Shown: positions 40,690-50,111, counted from the first letter of the stretch. The stretch: DNA of 64,000 bases from Hydrogenothermus marinus (GCF_003688665.1 NZ_REFO01000012.1:1-64000); one strand, 5' to 3'. Numbers and translations are program-made. Notes: generated by a model from the sequence alone, not told the origin.

Positions 40690-41464
40690 TAAACCAAAAT
40701 ACTATTACTGCAATAAAGCTTCCTATTAAGGTTAAATAGGAGGCTTTTTTCCCTGTCTTATGTTTAATTATTCTAAAATGAAGTAAAATACCATAAAAAA
40801 TCCATAAAATAAATAAAGCTATCTGTTTTTGATCCCATAGCCAATGTTTACCAAGATAAACACTTGACCAAACAAAAGAAGCTATTAAGCTTAAACTTAA
40901 AAAGATAAATGCAAGAACATTAGTTTTATACTCTATATCTTGAAGAGTAAACAAAGAAGATGAAAATTTAGAAACAAAAAAAGAATTTAAATTTTTCTTT
41001 TTCAAACTTCTTTCTGTAAGAATATATATAATCGCAGATATAGTTGCTACTATAATAAATGCATAAGCAAGTACAGAAAAGATAATATGTAAATAAAACC
41101 ATAAATTATTATGTATTTGCTCTATTTTTTCAGTATTAGGTAAAACTAAAGCTATTAAAAAAGCATTTATAGGTGCAAAAATAGATCCAAGTTCTTTTAG
41201 CTGTTTATATTTAAAAGAAAATCCATAAAAAATAGATCCTATAATTAAAGCAAGTAAAAGAGGTAAATGCTTTGGAGATGCTAAAGCAAAACCTTTATAT
41301 AAATAGTCAGAAATCCCTGTATAAATTATCTGAAGTAAAAAAGCTATCCCAAAAAAAGCAAACCCAATTTTTAAGCTAACTTTCTTTTTTGTATATATAT
41401 ATACCCAAAATCCAATTGAAGAAGCAAAATAAGAAATAAGTATAAAAAGCAGTATTGCCTTCAT
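40670..41464 (-). CDS. CcsA/HemX-type cytochrome c assembly protein
   Basis: 264 residues, eight TM helices. Shows the family's heme-handling pattern: NLWFYLHIIFSVLAYAFI with a histidine near 120, and a degenerate tryptophan-rich WWD-like segment SSVYLGKHWLWDQKQIALFIL near 200-220 (CcsA consensus G-x-x-W-x-W-D-x-K). The shorter length favours HemX-like or the CcsA core without extra loops. Acts in the cytoplasmic membrane in heme delivery for c-type cytochromes. It is divergent from comM, separated by a 29-bp palindrome. Confidence 0.78.
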   Translation of the reverse strand: MKAILLFILISYFASSIGFWVYIYTKKKVSLKIGFAFFGIAFLLQIIYTGISDYLYKGFALASPKHLPLLLALIIGSIFYGFSFKYKQLKELGSIFAPINAFLIALVLPNTEKIEQIHNNLWFYLHIIFSVLAYAFIIVATISAIIYILTERSLKKKNLNSFFVSKFSSSLFTLQDIEYKTNVLAFIFLSLSLIASFVWSSVYLGKHWLWDQKQIALFILWIFYGILLHFRIIKHKTGKKASYLTLIGSFIAVIVFWFIKHPAY

Positions 41465-41479
41465 TTTTCCACTCTATTA

Positions 41480-41508
41480 TTTGTTATTATATTAATAATA
41501 ATAACAAA
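41480..41508. promoter_or_regulatory. 29-bp perfect inverted repeat between ccsA-like and comM
   Basis: TTTGTTATTAT (41480-41490), ATTAATA spacer, ATAATAACAAA (41498-41508). The pattern of ATAAT-like hexamers in inverted array resembles Fur/PerR-family operators and the palindrome over the ferritin promoter at 44486. The genes on either side include one in heme handling, consistent with iron or heme control. AT richness raises the chance of coincidence. Confidence 0.4.
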
Positions 41509-41525
41509 AAGTAGGTTTTAATTTT

Positions 41526-43046
41526 ATGCTTTCTATTATAAAAAGTGGTGGAGTTTTAGGAATAGATGGATATATAGTTGATGTAGAAGTTTCTTTGTCT
41601 AAAGGACTTCCTCAATTTTTAACTGTAGGACTTCCAGATACTGCAGTTAAAGAAAGTAAAGAAAGAGTAAAATCAGCAATTACAAATTCAGGATTTAATT
41701 TCCCTTCTAAGAAGATAGTTGTAAATCTTGCACCGGCAGATATTCAAAAACAAGGAACTTTGTATGATCTTCCAATTGCAATAGGAATTTTAAATAATAC
41801 AGGAATTATAAACTCAGATTTAGAAAAAACAGCATTTATTGGTGAGCTTGCTTTAGATGGAAAATTAAGAAAAGTAAAAGGGGTATTACCAATAGCATTA
41901 AAACTAAAGGAAGAAGGTTTTGAGAGAATTATATTACCAGGAGAAAATGAAAATGAAGCAGGACTTGTAAAAGATTTAAAAGTTTATGGATTTAATCATC
42001 TAAAAGAGATAGTAGACTTTTTAAATGGAAATATATCTAAAAATCCAGTAAAAATTGATATAGATTCTATTTTTAATATAGAAGAAAATTCTTTACTTGA
42101 TTTTAAAGATGTAAAAGGGCAATACTCTGTAAAAAAAGCTTTAGAAATAGCTGCAGCAGGTTTTCATAATCTTTTAATGATAGGTTCGCCAGGAAGTGGA
42201 AAAACAATGCTTGCAAGAAGATTTATAAGTATATTACCACCTCTTACCTTTGAAGAAGCTATAGAAACAACTAAAATACATAGTGTAGCAGGAGAGTTAA
42301 ATGATTTTATAATAAGAACTAGACCATTTATAGAAGCTCACCATACAGCTTCTGATGTTTCAATCATAGGTGGTGGAACTATACCAAAACCGGGACTTGT
42401 AAGTTTAGCTCATAATGGAGTTTTATTCTTAGATGAACTTCCTGAATTTAAAAGAAATGTTTTAGAAGTTTTAAGGCAACCTCTTGAAGATAAAAAAGTA
42501 TCTGTTTCAAGGGCATCTGGTAAATTTGAATTTCCTGCAAACTTTCAGCTTATAGCGGCAGCCAATCCTTGTCCTTGTGGATATAAAACAGATCCTTATA
42601 AAGAATGTACATGTAGTCAAAATCAGATAAAAAGATATTTAGGAAAAATTTCAGGACCTTTACTTGATAGAATAGATATTCTTGTAAATGTAATGCCTGT
42701 AAAAACAGAAGATTTATCTAAAAAAGAAGAAGGAGAATCTTCTAAAAATATAAGAGAAAGAGTTTTAAAAGCGGTAGAAATTCAAAAAGAAAGATTTAAA
42801 GATTTACCAATTAATTTTAACTCTCAAATGAGTTCATCAATGGTTGATAAATTTGTAAATCTTAAACCAGAAGCTGAAAATATTTTAAAAACATATATAA
42901 ATAGATATAAGCTTACTGCAAGATCTTATTATAAGATTTTAAAAGTTTCAAGAACATTAGCAGACCTTGAAAATAAAAATCAAGTTGAAACAAAGCATAT
43001 AATAGAAGCTATAAATTATAAAGTTAGTGAAGATATATTTTCATAG
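41526..43046 (+). CDS. comM: YifB/ComM family Mg-chelatase-like ATPase
   Basis: 506 residues. N-terminal ChlI-like domain (GVLGIDGYIVDVEVSLSKGLP at about 9-29), a central AAA+ module with Walker A GSPGSGKTML at about 220-229 and Walker B LFLDELPEF, a four-cysteine cluster ANPCPCGYKTDPYKECTCS at about 345-363, and a C-terminal helical domain. ComM is a hexameric helicase that promotes branch migration during natural transformation. With comEC at 35831 it fits a competent organism. Confidence 0.93.
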   Translation: MLSIIKSGGVLGIDGYIVDVEVSLSKGLPQFLTVGLPDTAVKESKERVKSAITNSGFNFPSKKIVVNLAPADIQKQGTLYDLPIAIGILNNTGIINSDLEKTAFIGELALDGKLRKVKGVLPIALKLKEEGFERIILPGENENEAGLVKDLKVYGFNHLKEIVDFLNGNISKNPVKIDIDSIFNIEENSLLDFKDVKGQYSVKKALEIAAAGFHNLLMIGSPGSGKTMLARRFISILPPLTFEEAIETTKIHSVAGELNDFIIRTRPFIEAHHTASDVSIIGGGTIPKPGLVSLAHNGVLFLDELPEFKRNVLEVLRQPLEDKKVSVSRASGKFEFPANFQLIAAANPCPCGYKTDPYKECTCSQNQIKRYLGKISGPLLDRIDILVNVMPVKTEDLSKKEEGESSKNIRERVLKAVEIQKERFKDLPINFNSQMSSSMVDKFVNLKPEAENILKTYINRYKLTARSYYKILKVSRTLADLENKNQVETKHIIEAINYKVSEDIFS

Positions 43047-43054
43047 AGGCAAAA

Positions 43055-43927
43055 ATGCTATTAAAAGGGAAAATATTAATAATATCTGGAATAGTGCTAC
43101 TTCTATTAAGTTTATATGGAAAAGATCCTTTAATTAAAGAAGCTAAAAATTATACAGATAATGTAATAAAGAAAACACTTACAGCATATGTAGTCATAAG
43201 AGGTATAAATGCAGGTGTTTCTGTAATAAAAGAAAGTGAAATAAATTTACCAATAGTTTCAATAGCTGCAGGCCAAGTTCTTGATCCTATAGATGATATT
43301 ACAGAGAGAACTTCTTTTATTCTTATGATAGCTTTTATATCTCTTGGTATCCAAGAAATTTTCCTTGAATTTTTTCCAAATTTATTTTTATATTTTTTAG
43401 GTATTTTACTATTTATTTTAGGAATACTTTATATATTAAAAATAAAAATACCAAAATTTTTACTTAGTCTTACTTTGGCTTTTCTGATTATTAGATTTTT
43501 TATCCCGATTTTAATGATAAGTACTGAAATTGTATACAATAATTACATAAAACCAGCTATAAATGAAAAAGTAACATATCTTAATGATTGGAACAAAAAA
43601 TTAGAATTAAAAGAAAATTTGGAAACTTCCCAAATAAATCAAATAAATAAAGAAACTGAAAAAAAGGAAAATATATTTTCTTACTTTAAAGAAAAGATTA
43701 AAAGCTTTAAAACAAGTATTTGTAAAAAAATTGATAACGTAGAAAATAAAATTAAAAAGATTAAAAAATTAACAAACGAGATAAAAGAAAAGTCAGATAA
43801 AATAGTTGAAAGTATACTTTATTTAGCATTATATTTTGTTTTTCAAACAATAATTATTCCTATATCTATCCTATGGATAACGCTTTGGTCTATTAAATAT
43901 ATATTTATTAGCTTCCAGCAAGGATAA
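43055..43927 (+). CDS. Membrane protein of unknown function with charged helical loop
   Basis: 290 residues. TM segments near 7-21, 88-104, 107-126, 131-155 and 255-282 enclose a long, lysine- and glutamate-rich helical loop (about 180-250, NKETEKKENIFSYFKEKIKS) that may form a coiled coil. The N-terminal part between the first two TM segments is soluble and probably periplasmic. Family not recognised. It lies 8 nt after comM. The last codons lie within a bidirectional terminator hairpin. Confidence 0.65.
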   Translation: MLLKGKILIISGIVLLLLSLYGKDPLIKEAKNYTDNVIKKTLTAYVVIRGINAGVSVIKESEINLPIVSIAAGQVLDPIDDITERTSFILMIAFISLGIQEIFLEFFPNLFLYFLGILLFILGILYILKIKIPKFLLSLTLAFLIIRFFIPILMISTEIVYNNYIKPAINEKVTYLNDWNKKLELKENLETSQINQINKETEKKENIFSYFKEKIKSFKTSICKKIDNVENKIKKIKKLTNEIKEKSDKIVESILYLALYFVFQTIIIPISILWITLWSIKYIFISFQQG

Positions 43928-43950
43928 AACCTTAACTGGAAGCTTAATTT
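43910..43950. terminator. Bidirectional terminator hairpin
   Basis: AGCTTCCAG (43910-43918) and CTGGAAGCT (43936-43944) pair perfectly, with an inner AAGG/CCTT extension that lengthens the stem. TAATTTTT follows on the plus strand. It overlaps the last codons of the upstream membrane-protein gene and lies between two convergent genes. Confidence 0.7.
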
Positions 43951-44460
43951 TTACTCGCCTTTTAACTGTTTTATAAATGAAGTTATATCTTCTTGAAGAG
44001 CTACAAGATCTTCTTCATGCTCTACTTCATCTTCTAAAATCTGCTTTACAATATCATAAGTTACAATATCTTTTCCGTTTGTAATGTCTGCTATTTTACT
44101 ATATATATCTATTGCACATCTTTCACCTTCTATTGCATCTTCTAATATTTTTAGAACATCAAAATCAGTAGGGGTGATATAACCACAATTTGTTTGCTCT
44201 AACCAATCCTTAGGATTTAATAGAGGCGTTCCACCAAGTTGAATAATTCTATCAGCAAGAAGTCCTGCATGTCTTAACTCATCTGCTGCATGTTGATTTA
44301 ACTCTGCTATAACTGCATCTTTCATAATACCTTTTATTACTTTTGCTTCAATGTAGTACTGGTAATAAGCAAGCCATTCATCAGCATAAGCTTTGTTTAG
44401 AAGTTTAATTAATTCATCAACATCTAATCCTCTTATGATTGAAATTCCTTTTTGTGCCAT
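43951..44460 (-). CDS. DPS-like (DPSL) ferritin-family protein
   Basis: 169 residues, four-helix ferritin fold. Diiron ligands are in EWLAYYQYYIEAKV (E28 region), ELRHAGLLADRI, IEGERCAIDIY and EVEHEEDLVAL. The pair of cysteines in WLEQTNCGY and ERCAI is the thioferritin signature of DPSL proteins, which use H2O2 to oxidise iron and protect against oxidative stress. The GGAGG ribosome site precedes the ATG. The promoter overlaps a 33-bp palindrome. It is a single-gene unit. Confidence 0.85.
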   Translation of the reverse strand: MAQKGISIIRGLDVDELIKLLNKAYADEWLAYYQYYIEAKVIKGIMKDAVIAELNQHAADELRHAGLLADRIIQLGGTPLLNPKDWLEQTNCGYITPTDFDVLKILEDAIEGERCAIDIYSKIADITNGKDIVTYDIVKQILEDEVEHEEDLVALQEDITSFIKQLKGE

Positions 44461-44485
44461 TTTTTCTATCCTCCAAATATATTTA

Positions 44486-44518
44486 TTAATAATAATTATT
44501 AATATTAATTATTATTAA
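44486..44518. promoter_or_regulatory. 33-bp inverted repeat over the ferritin promoter
   Basis: TTAATAATAATT (44486-44497) and AATTATTATTAA (44507-44518) are perfect 12-bp arms about a 9-nt spacer. The spacer and right arm contain the -10 element of the ferritin gene, so a bound protein would block polymerase. Layout and hexamer content suggest a Fur/PerR-type peroxide- or iron-responsive repressor. The rest of the 44461-44707 gap is AT-rich with no further recognisable element. Confidence 0.5.
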
Positions 44519-44530
44519 CGAAAAAGTCAA
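44502..44530 (-). promoter_or_regulatory. Promoter of the DPS-like gene: TTGACT-N17-TAATAT
   Basis: On the minus strand the -35 TTGACT is the complement of 44525-44530 and the -10 TAATAT the complement of 44502-44507. The spacer is exactly 17 nt. Transcription would start near 44495, leaving a leader of about 35 nt with a strong GGAGG. Confidence 0.55.
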
Positions 44531-44707
44531 TACTTTTAATCAAAGATTGTTTTAAAATTCTGAAAAATATAAAAATTAATCCGGATAAAATTATTTTTAA
44601 TAATTTTAAGCATCTTTATGTTTAATCTCCGCTTATCTATTATTTTTATTAAATATAAAGTTTCTTCTTTGAGAGTCAATAAAAAAATAATTAACAAGGA
44701 AGAAAAA

Positions 44708-45643
44708 TTAGATATGTTCAAAGCCTTTTTCTTTTAATTTCTTATTATCTAAATATATACCTTCTCCTTTTTCTACTATTCCTATTAAGAACTCATTTTT
44801 AAAATGGATTATATCTTCTTTTTTTATTGTAAATGCAAGCTGATAATCCTCTCCACCATATAAAATATAATCATAAGGATTTTTATTGTATTTTTTGCAA
44901 TATTTTTCTAAATCTGCAGATATAGGAATTTTTTCTTTTTCTAAAATTATTTTTACTTTACTATTTTCTGATATATGTCCTAAATCTCCAACAAGGCCAT
45001 CACTAATATCTATGCAAGCTGTTGCATATCTTGATATTTTCTCTTGTAAATCTATTCTTGCTACTGGCTCAAGATGGGTTTTTATAAGTCTTTTCTCAAA
45101 ATCTTCATAATCTTTTTTATCCATTAATAAAAGTTCAAGTCCTGCCCTTGATAGTCCTGTATGTCCTGATATAAAAACATAATCTCCTGGTTTTGCTCCT
45201 GATCTTGATACAAATTTTTCAGTTTCTCCTGTTAAAAACAAATCAAATATTATTTCCGAAGAAGAAGAAGTGTTTCCACCAATAATATCAAATTTATAAA
45301 AATCTAAAGCTTTTTTTATTCCTTCATATACTTCTTTAAGCCATTTTATATTAATATTTTTAGGAACTGCTATAGAAATAACTGCCCATTTTGGAACTCC
45401 TCCACAAGCTACAACATCACTTACATTTACAGATATGAGTTTCCAGCCAAGTTGGGTAGGTTTAACTTTATCTTTTAGAAAATGCACATTTTCTATCTGT
45501 ATATCTGCTGTAAAAACTAATTTCTTACTTTCTACATTAACACAAGCACAATCATCTCCAAAACCAACTAAAACATTCTTATCTTTTATTTCTAATATCT
45601 TTGTAAGCTGTTTTATAAGTTGGAACTCTCCTATATGTTTCAT
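44708..45643 (-). CDS. thiL: Thiamine-monophosphate kinase
   Basis: 311 residues, AIR-synthase-like fold. N-terminal GDDCACVNVESKKLVFTAD (metal/phosphate-binding DDxA region), GWKLISVNVSDVVACGGVPKWAV, IIGGNTSSSSEII and the C-terminal ACIDISDGLVGDLGHI with YGGEDYQLAF. It phosphorylates thiamine monophosphate to thiamine diphosphate, the cofactor of IlvB in this window. It overlaps the upstream peptide-binding protein gene by 4 nt. Confidence 0.94.
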   Translation of the reverse strand: MKHIGEFQLIKQLTKILEIKDKNVLVGFGDDCACVNVESKKLVFTADIQIENVHFLKDKVKPTQLGWKLISVNVSDVVACGGVPKWAVISIAVPKNINIKWLKEVYEGIKKALDFYKFDIIGGNTSSSSEIIFDLFLTGETEKFVSRSGAKPGDYVFISGHTGLSRAGLELLLMDKKDYEDFEKRLIKTHLEPVARIDLQEKISRYATACIDISDGLVGDLGHISENSKVKIILEKEKIPISADLEKYCKKYNKNPYDYILYGGEDYQLAFTIKKEDIIHFKNEFLIGIVEKGEGIYLDNKKLKEKGFEHI

Positions 45644-47388
45644 TGTTTTATATAAACCATTTCATCTTTATACCAACCCCAAACTGTAGGGAAAACATTT
45701 TTTAGTTTATTTCTTACTGCTATGAGTTCTTCTGGGGCGGCAATAAATATCATTGGTTGATATTCTCCTATTATTTTAAATGCTTTTTTGTAAAGCATAT
45801 CTCTTTTTTTTGGATCTAGTTCAATAGCAGCTTTTTTAAAAAGATTATCTATTTCTGCTTCCCATTTTGTAGCTGGTTTTTTTTCATTTGGATACCACAT
45901 ATGAAGATGTCCTGATGAAAGCCATACATTTTGTCCAAAATATGGATCTAAAATTCCTGTAAGTCCTATTATCACTGCTTCAAAATCATGAGAACTCATA
46001 AGCTTTGAAACAAGATTATTAAAATCAAGAGTTTGGAAATTAACTTCTATTCCTATCTTTTTTAAATCATCTTTTAATATATTTCCAATAGATTCTCTTT
46101 CTTTATTTCCAGAATTAGTAATTAAAGTAAATTCCAGTTTATGTCCTTCTTTATCATATAAATAACCATCTTTACCTTCTTTAAATCCAATAGATATAAG
46201 TAGCTCTTTTGCTTTTTTTAAGTTATAAGGATATTTAGGATAGTAATTTTCATCAAACAATCTTCTGTTTGCAGGTGTTACTGCAGTATATATTGGATAA
46301 GCAAGTCCATTATAAACAAGATTTATTATTCCTTTTCTATCTACCGCATAAGAAATAGCTTGTCTAAATTTTTTATTTTGAAACCATTTTAGTTTGTACT
46401 TAGGAATTGGTGCATTTGGATTTTGATTAAAAACTATAAAAGTTATTGCAGGGGTTGCTCCAAGATTATAGATTGTAAAATCTTTTTCTTTTGCTTTTGG
46501 TACAAGTTGTGGTAAGTCGGAAGGTCTTACTCCATATATATCTGTTTCTCCTGATAAAAATTTTATTAGCTGTACATCTGGATCAGATATTATTTGAGCT
46601 TTTATTTTTAATATATATGGAAGTTTTTGTCCTTTTTTATCTTTTTCCCAGTAAAGCTCATTTCTTTTATAAATAGCTATCTGTCCGGGTTTATATTCTA
46701 CAAGTTTATATTTTCCAGTTCCTATTATATTTTTCGGGTCAGTATTTATATTCCAAGCAGATGGAAATGTTTTATTTTTTACATATTTTTCAAGAATATG
46801 TTTTGGAAGTATTGGCTGTCCTAGTGCTTGTAAAAATGGTGCAAAAGGTTTTGGAAGACTGAATTTAACTATTTTTTCACTTACTTTTTCTACTTTAAAA
46901 GGCTTTCCTGCAACTGTTAAAACATCTTTGGCAGATGTTGGAATATCTGGATTATAATAAATTTCATTATAAGTAAATACTATATCATCTGCAGTTACTG
47001 GCTTTCCATCAAACCAGTAAGCATTCTTTCTAATATAAAAATACCAAACAGTTCCATCTTTGTTTCTTTCCCATTTTTCTGCTAAATCTGGCTTAGGTAA
47101 AAGAGTTTTAATATCTGTTTTTGTAAGACCATTAAATAGATCTCCAATTACTGCAGTAGATGTTGTTTCTTGGGCCATTGCAGGATTAAATGTTTTAGGA
47201 TCTCCTGATAAAGCTCTTTTTAATATTCCACCTTCTATTCCAATCTGAGGATTAAATTTAGAAACATCTACTTTTTTTATTACATCATTTTTTATTTTTG
47301 AATCATCAGGAGTTACTAAATAAAAAGGAAGGAAAAATAAAACTATAGAAGAAAAAGCAAGAATAATATATTTTAAGCTATCCTTCAT
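45640..47388 (-). CDS. Peptide/solute ABC transporter substrate-binding protein
   Basis: 582 residues, family 5 (DppA/OppA). Signal-anchor YIILAFSSIVLFFLPFYLV at the N terminus, then LAEKWERNKDGTVWYFYIRKNAYWFDGKPVTADDIVFTY (shown here as LAEKWERNKDGTVWYFYIRK and GKPVTADDIVFTY), the family signature for the N-terminal lobe. IGTGKYKLVEYKPGQ and RQAISYAVDRKGI mark the hinge and second lobe. Ligand is probably an oligopeptide, or possibly a metal chelate. No permease or ATPase genes are adjacent, so it works with a transporter elsewhere. Confidence 0.87.
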   Translation of the reverse strand: MKDSLKYIILAFSSIVLFFLPFYLVTPDDSKIKNDVIKKVDVSKFNPQIGIEGGILKRALSGDPKTFNPAMAQETTSTAVIGDLFNGLTKTDIKTLLPKPDLAEKWERNKDGTVWYFYIRKNAYWFDGKPVTADDIVFTYNEIYYNPDIPTSAKDVLTVAGKPFKVEKVSEKIVKFSLPKPFAPFLQALGQPILPKHILEKYVKNKTFPSAWNINTDPKNIIGTGKYKLVEYKPGQIAIYKRNELYWEKDKKGQKLPYILKIKAQIISDPDVQLIKFLSGETDIYGVRPSDLPQLVPKAKEKDFTIYNLGATPAITFIVFNQNPNAPIPKYKLKWFQNKKFRQAISYAVDRKGIINLVYNGLAYPIYTAVTPANRRLFDENYYPKYPYNLKKAKELLISIGFKEGKDGYLYDKEGHKLEFTLITNSGNKERESIGNILKDDLKKIGIEVNFQTLDFNNLVSKLMSSHDFEAVIIGLTGILDPYFGQNVWLSSGHLHMWYPNEKKPATKWEAEIDNLFKKAAIELDPKKRDMLYKKAFKIIGEYQPMIFIAAPEELIAVRNKLKNVFPTVWGWYKDEMVYIKQ

Positions 47389-48574
47389 TTTTCAATTTAT
47401 TAAACCATTCTACAAGCATTTGATATTGAGTATGAGTATTGTAAATATCAGTTTCCATAGGAGATTTAAAGAAAAATGCAAGTTCTTTTATTACTCCTTT
47501 CTGTCCTTTTTTCTTTGCAAAATTTAAAAATCTTGCTATATCAATTACAAGAGGAGCTGCTACAATAGCATCTATTGCATCCCAGGTAAAGTAAAATTTC
47601 ATTTTTGTACCTAAGAATCCTTCATAATGGATAAAATCAAAAGCAGTTTTATTATCTTTTAAAGATGGAAAAAAGTTTATTTCTGTTATTGTATAAGGAT
47701 AATAACCAAGAATTTTACCTATAACTTTATCCTTAGATACTATTTTGCTTTCTTTATTTTCTTTATGAGCTAAAACTTTACCATCTAAATCACCAAGAAT
47801 ATTATATCCCATCCAACCTAAAACTTTTAAATTCCTATATGCAAACATAGGAGCTAAAGTTGTTTTTACAAGAGTTTCTCCAGTTTTTCCATCATTGCCT
47901 GCATGTGGAACATTATTTTCTTCTGCAAGCTGTTTTAATGCTTGGATATTAGAACCTATACTTGGAGTAAAATTAGCATAAGGTATTTTATTTTTTAAAC
48001 AAACATAAGCATAAAGCATAGATGCAGTAAATTTTTCTTTTTTATTTTCTTTTATTGCTTTTTCAAAATTTTCTATATTTCCATGAATATTTTCATCATA
48101 TTCTATAGTAGGCTCTGTAGATGCTACATTTATAGCTACTGTTTCTTCATCTTTAAACTCTAATAAATCTTTTTCTAGTTTATCTACTATCTCTTCTAAA
48201 GAAAGATTTTCATTCTCAAGACTTTCTATAGGTTTTAGTTCTTCTAAAACACCTTCTCCACAGTTTAAAGCAGTACCTTTTTTGGCTTTTATTTTTTCTA
48301 AATCTTCTTTTAACTGTTTTAAGATTCTATAATCAAAATGTTGGTTTTCTTCCCAGTGTTTGAATAACTCTTCATATAGATTACTTTCTATATTTCTTAT
48401 ATCATGTCCGCCAATTTCATCAAAACTTAAAGGAGAAAAATTTGCCAAACCTTCAAAATCTGGAAGTTCGCTTACAAGCCCTGTTTTTTCTGAAATTCCT
48501 TTTTCAATTGCTTTATTTCCAGCAATTGCAGTAGTTCCAACTATTCCATAAATACCGAAAAGCCATAATTTCAT
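47378..48574 (-). CDS. Inositol-1-phosphate synthase
   Basis: 398 residues of the NAD-dependent INO1 family. The Rossmann start LWLFGIYGIVGTTAIAGNKA, a YANFTPSIGSNIQALKQLA region, GNDGKTGETLVKTTLAPMFA and NILGDLDGKVL are family hallmarks. It turns glucose-6-phosphate into inositol-1-phosphate. In thermophiles this feeds inositol lipids or di-inositol-phosphate solutes. It overlaps the following gene by 11 nt. The CDP-alcohol transferase at 13522 is a candidate user of the product. Confidence 0.9.
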   Translation of the reverse strand: MKLWLFGIYGIVGTTAIAGNKAIEKGISEKTGLVSELPDFEGLANFSPLSFDEIGGHDIRNIESNLYEELFKHWEENQHFDYRILKQLKEDLEKIKAKKGTALNCGEGVLEELKPIESLENENLSLEEIVDKLEKDLLEFKDEETVAINVASTEPTIEYDENIHGNIENFEKAIKENKKEKFTASMLYAYVCLKNKIPYANFTPSIGSNIQALKQLAEENNVPHAGNDGKTGETLVKTTLAPMFAYRNLKVLGWMGYNILGDLDGKVLAHKENKESKIVSKDKVIGKILGYYPYTITEINFFPSLKDNKTAFDFIHYEGFLGTKMKFYFTWDAIDAIVAAPLVIDIARFLNFAKKKGQKGVIKELAFFFKSPMETDIYNTHTQYQMLVEWFNKLKNEG

Positions 48575-48669
48575 TTAGAGTTTTCTCCTGTTTTTGTTTT
48601 ATTTAAAAATAATGAGTAATATAAACTATTCTAATATACATTGTCAAACTTGGTAAACTTGGAAGCTCT

Positions 48670-50040
48670 TTATACTAACTTAGCAATAAAATAAGAGGCA
48701 ATACTTAAATATATGAAAATTCCTAAAATATCATTAATAGTTAATACTATAGGTCCTGTTGCAAAAGATGGATCCTTTTTCATATATTTTAAAATTACAG
48801 GAATTAAACCTCCTAAAAAAGATGCAAATAATATATTAATAAACAAAGCAACAGCTACAATAATTCCTACTGCATGATTTGTAAGCCACAAGAAAGATAT
48901 AAATCCAACTATAAAACTTAAAAATAAGCCAAGTACAATAGAAATCTTTATTTCCCTCACTATATAAATAAAAATATCTTTTAAGTTTTCACCTATTTTC
49001 CCTGTAATTAATCCTCTTGCTGTGATAATTGCAGATTGAGAGCTTATATTTCCACTAACGGCAGCAACTAATGGAAGGAAAAATACTATAGGTAATGCTT
49101 TATAAATTGTTATTTTAAATAAACTTATGATAAAAGCAGTAAAAAGTTCTCCTACGGTTGTTACAATTAGCCAAGGAGCTCTTAATTTTGCAATTTTAAG
49201 TATTTTATTTTCATAAAATAGTTCTTCCTCATGAGCTCCTGCCATTTTGAAAAATTCTTCAGTAGTTTTTTCTGATAAAGCATCTATAATTTCATCTATG
49301 TATATTACGCCAATTAATTTATCTTCTTCATCAATTACAGGAACTACATATATATCATAACTTTTAAATATTTCTATCAGTTCATCTAATGGACTATTTA
49401 CATATACAGATATTACATTTCTTGTCATTATATCTTTTATTTGTGTATTTTCTGAGACAGTAAGAAGTTCTTTTAAAGAAACAACGCCAGTTAATCTTCC
49501 TTTTTCATCAATTGCATATATATATATAATTTCAATATCTTTATCTTTAAACTCTTTAATTAATTCTAATGCATCTTTAACAGTTTTATTATCTTCAATA
49601 GCTATAAAATCTTCATTTATAAGATGTGCAATAGTTTCTTCACCATAAGATATATATTTTTCTAATTCTGCTCTTTTTTCCTCTTCTAATTTTGATAAAA
49701 GTTGTTGTTGAACAGATTTAGGAAGTTTATCTATTATTTTTGCTATTTCACCTGGAGAAAAAGTTAAAAGTACTTTTACTGTATCTTCTGATGGTAGATT
49801 TCTTAAAATCTCTATCTGTACATCTTCATCAAGGTCATATAAAACATCAGAAGCTTTTTCTAAATCTACACTTAAAAGGACTTTAAAAGCTTTTATTCTT
49901 TCTTGTGGAGATAAATATTTAAATACATAAACAATATCTCCTTTTAAAACCTTCTCTAATAATCTTTTTAAAGAATAGGTATCACCTTTATTTATAAGCT
50001 GTTTTATAGTTTCTTTTAAAATTTCTAAACTTGGAGTCAT
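48670..50040 (-). CDS. mgtE: Magnesium transporter MgtE
   Basis: 456 residues. N domain (about 1-130, with DEDVQIEILRNLPSEDTVKVL), two CBS domains (about 140-260) that sense cytoplasmic Mg2+, and five TM helices with the pore region SGNISSQSAIITARGLITG near 330-348 and DPSFATGPIVLTINDILGI near the end, containing the ion-binding aspartate. The full-length, Mg2+-gated form. It is the upstream neighbour of inositol-1-phosphate synthase and diverges from the 50112 envelope cluster. I see no Mg2+ riboswitch upstream. Confidence 0.94.
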   Translation of the reverse strand: MTPSLEILKETIKQLINKGDTYSLKRLLEKVLKGDIVYVFKYLSPQERIKAFKVLLSVDLEKASDVLYDLDEDVQIEILRNLPSEDTVKVLLTFSPGEIAKIIDKLPKSVQQQLLSKLEEEKRAELEKYISYGEETIAHLINEDFIAIEDNKTVKDALELIKEFKDKDIEIIYIYAIDEKGRLTGVVSLKELLTVSENTQIKDIMTRNVISVYVNSPLDELIEIFKSYDIYVVPVIDEEDKLIGVIYIDEIIDALSEKTTEEFFKMAGAHEEELFYENKILKIAKLRAPWLIVTTVGELFTAFIISLFKITIYKALPIVFFLPLVAAVSGNISSQSAIITARGLITGKIGENLKDIFIYIVREIKISIVLGLFLSFIVGFISFLWLTNHAVGIIVAVALFINILFASFLGGLIPVILKYMKKDPSFATGPIVLTINDILGIFIYLSIASYFIAKLV

Positions 50041-50111
50041 AAAGTTATTATACCAAGGATTTTAGAGCTATGATAAAATTTATACTTTAAAAATTTTGTA
50101 GGTAGTTTAAA

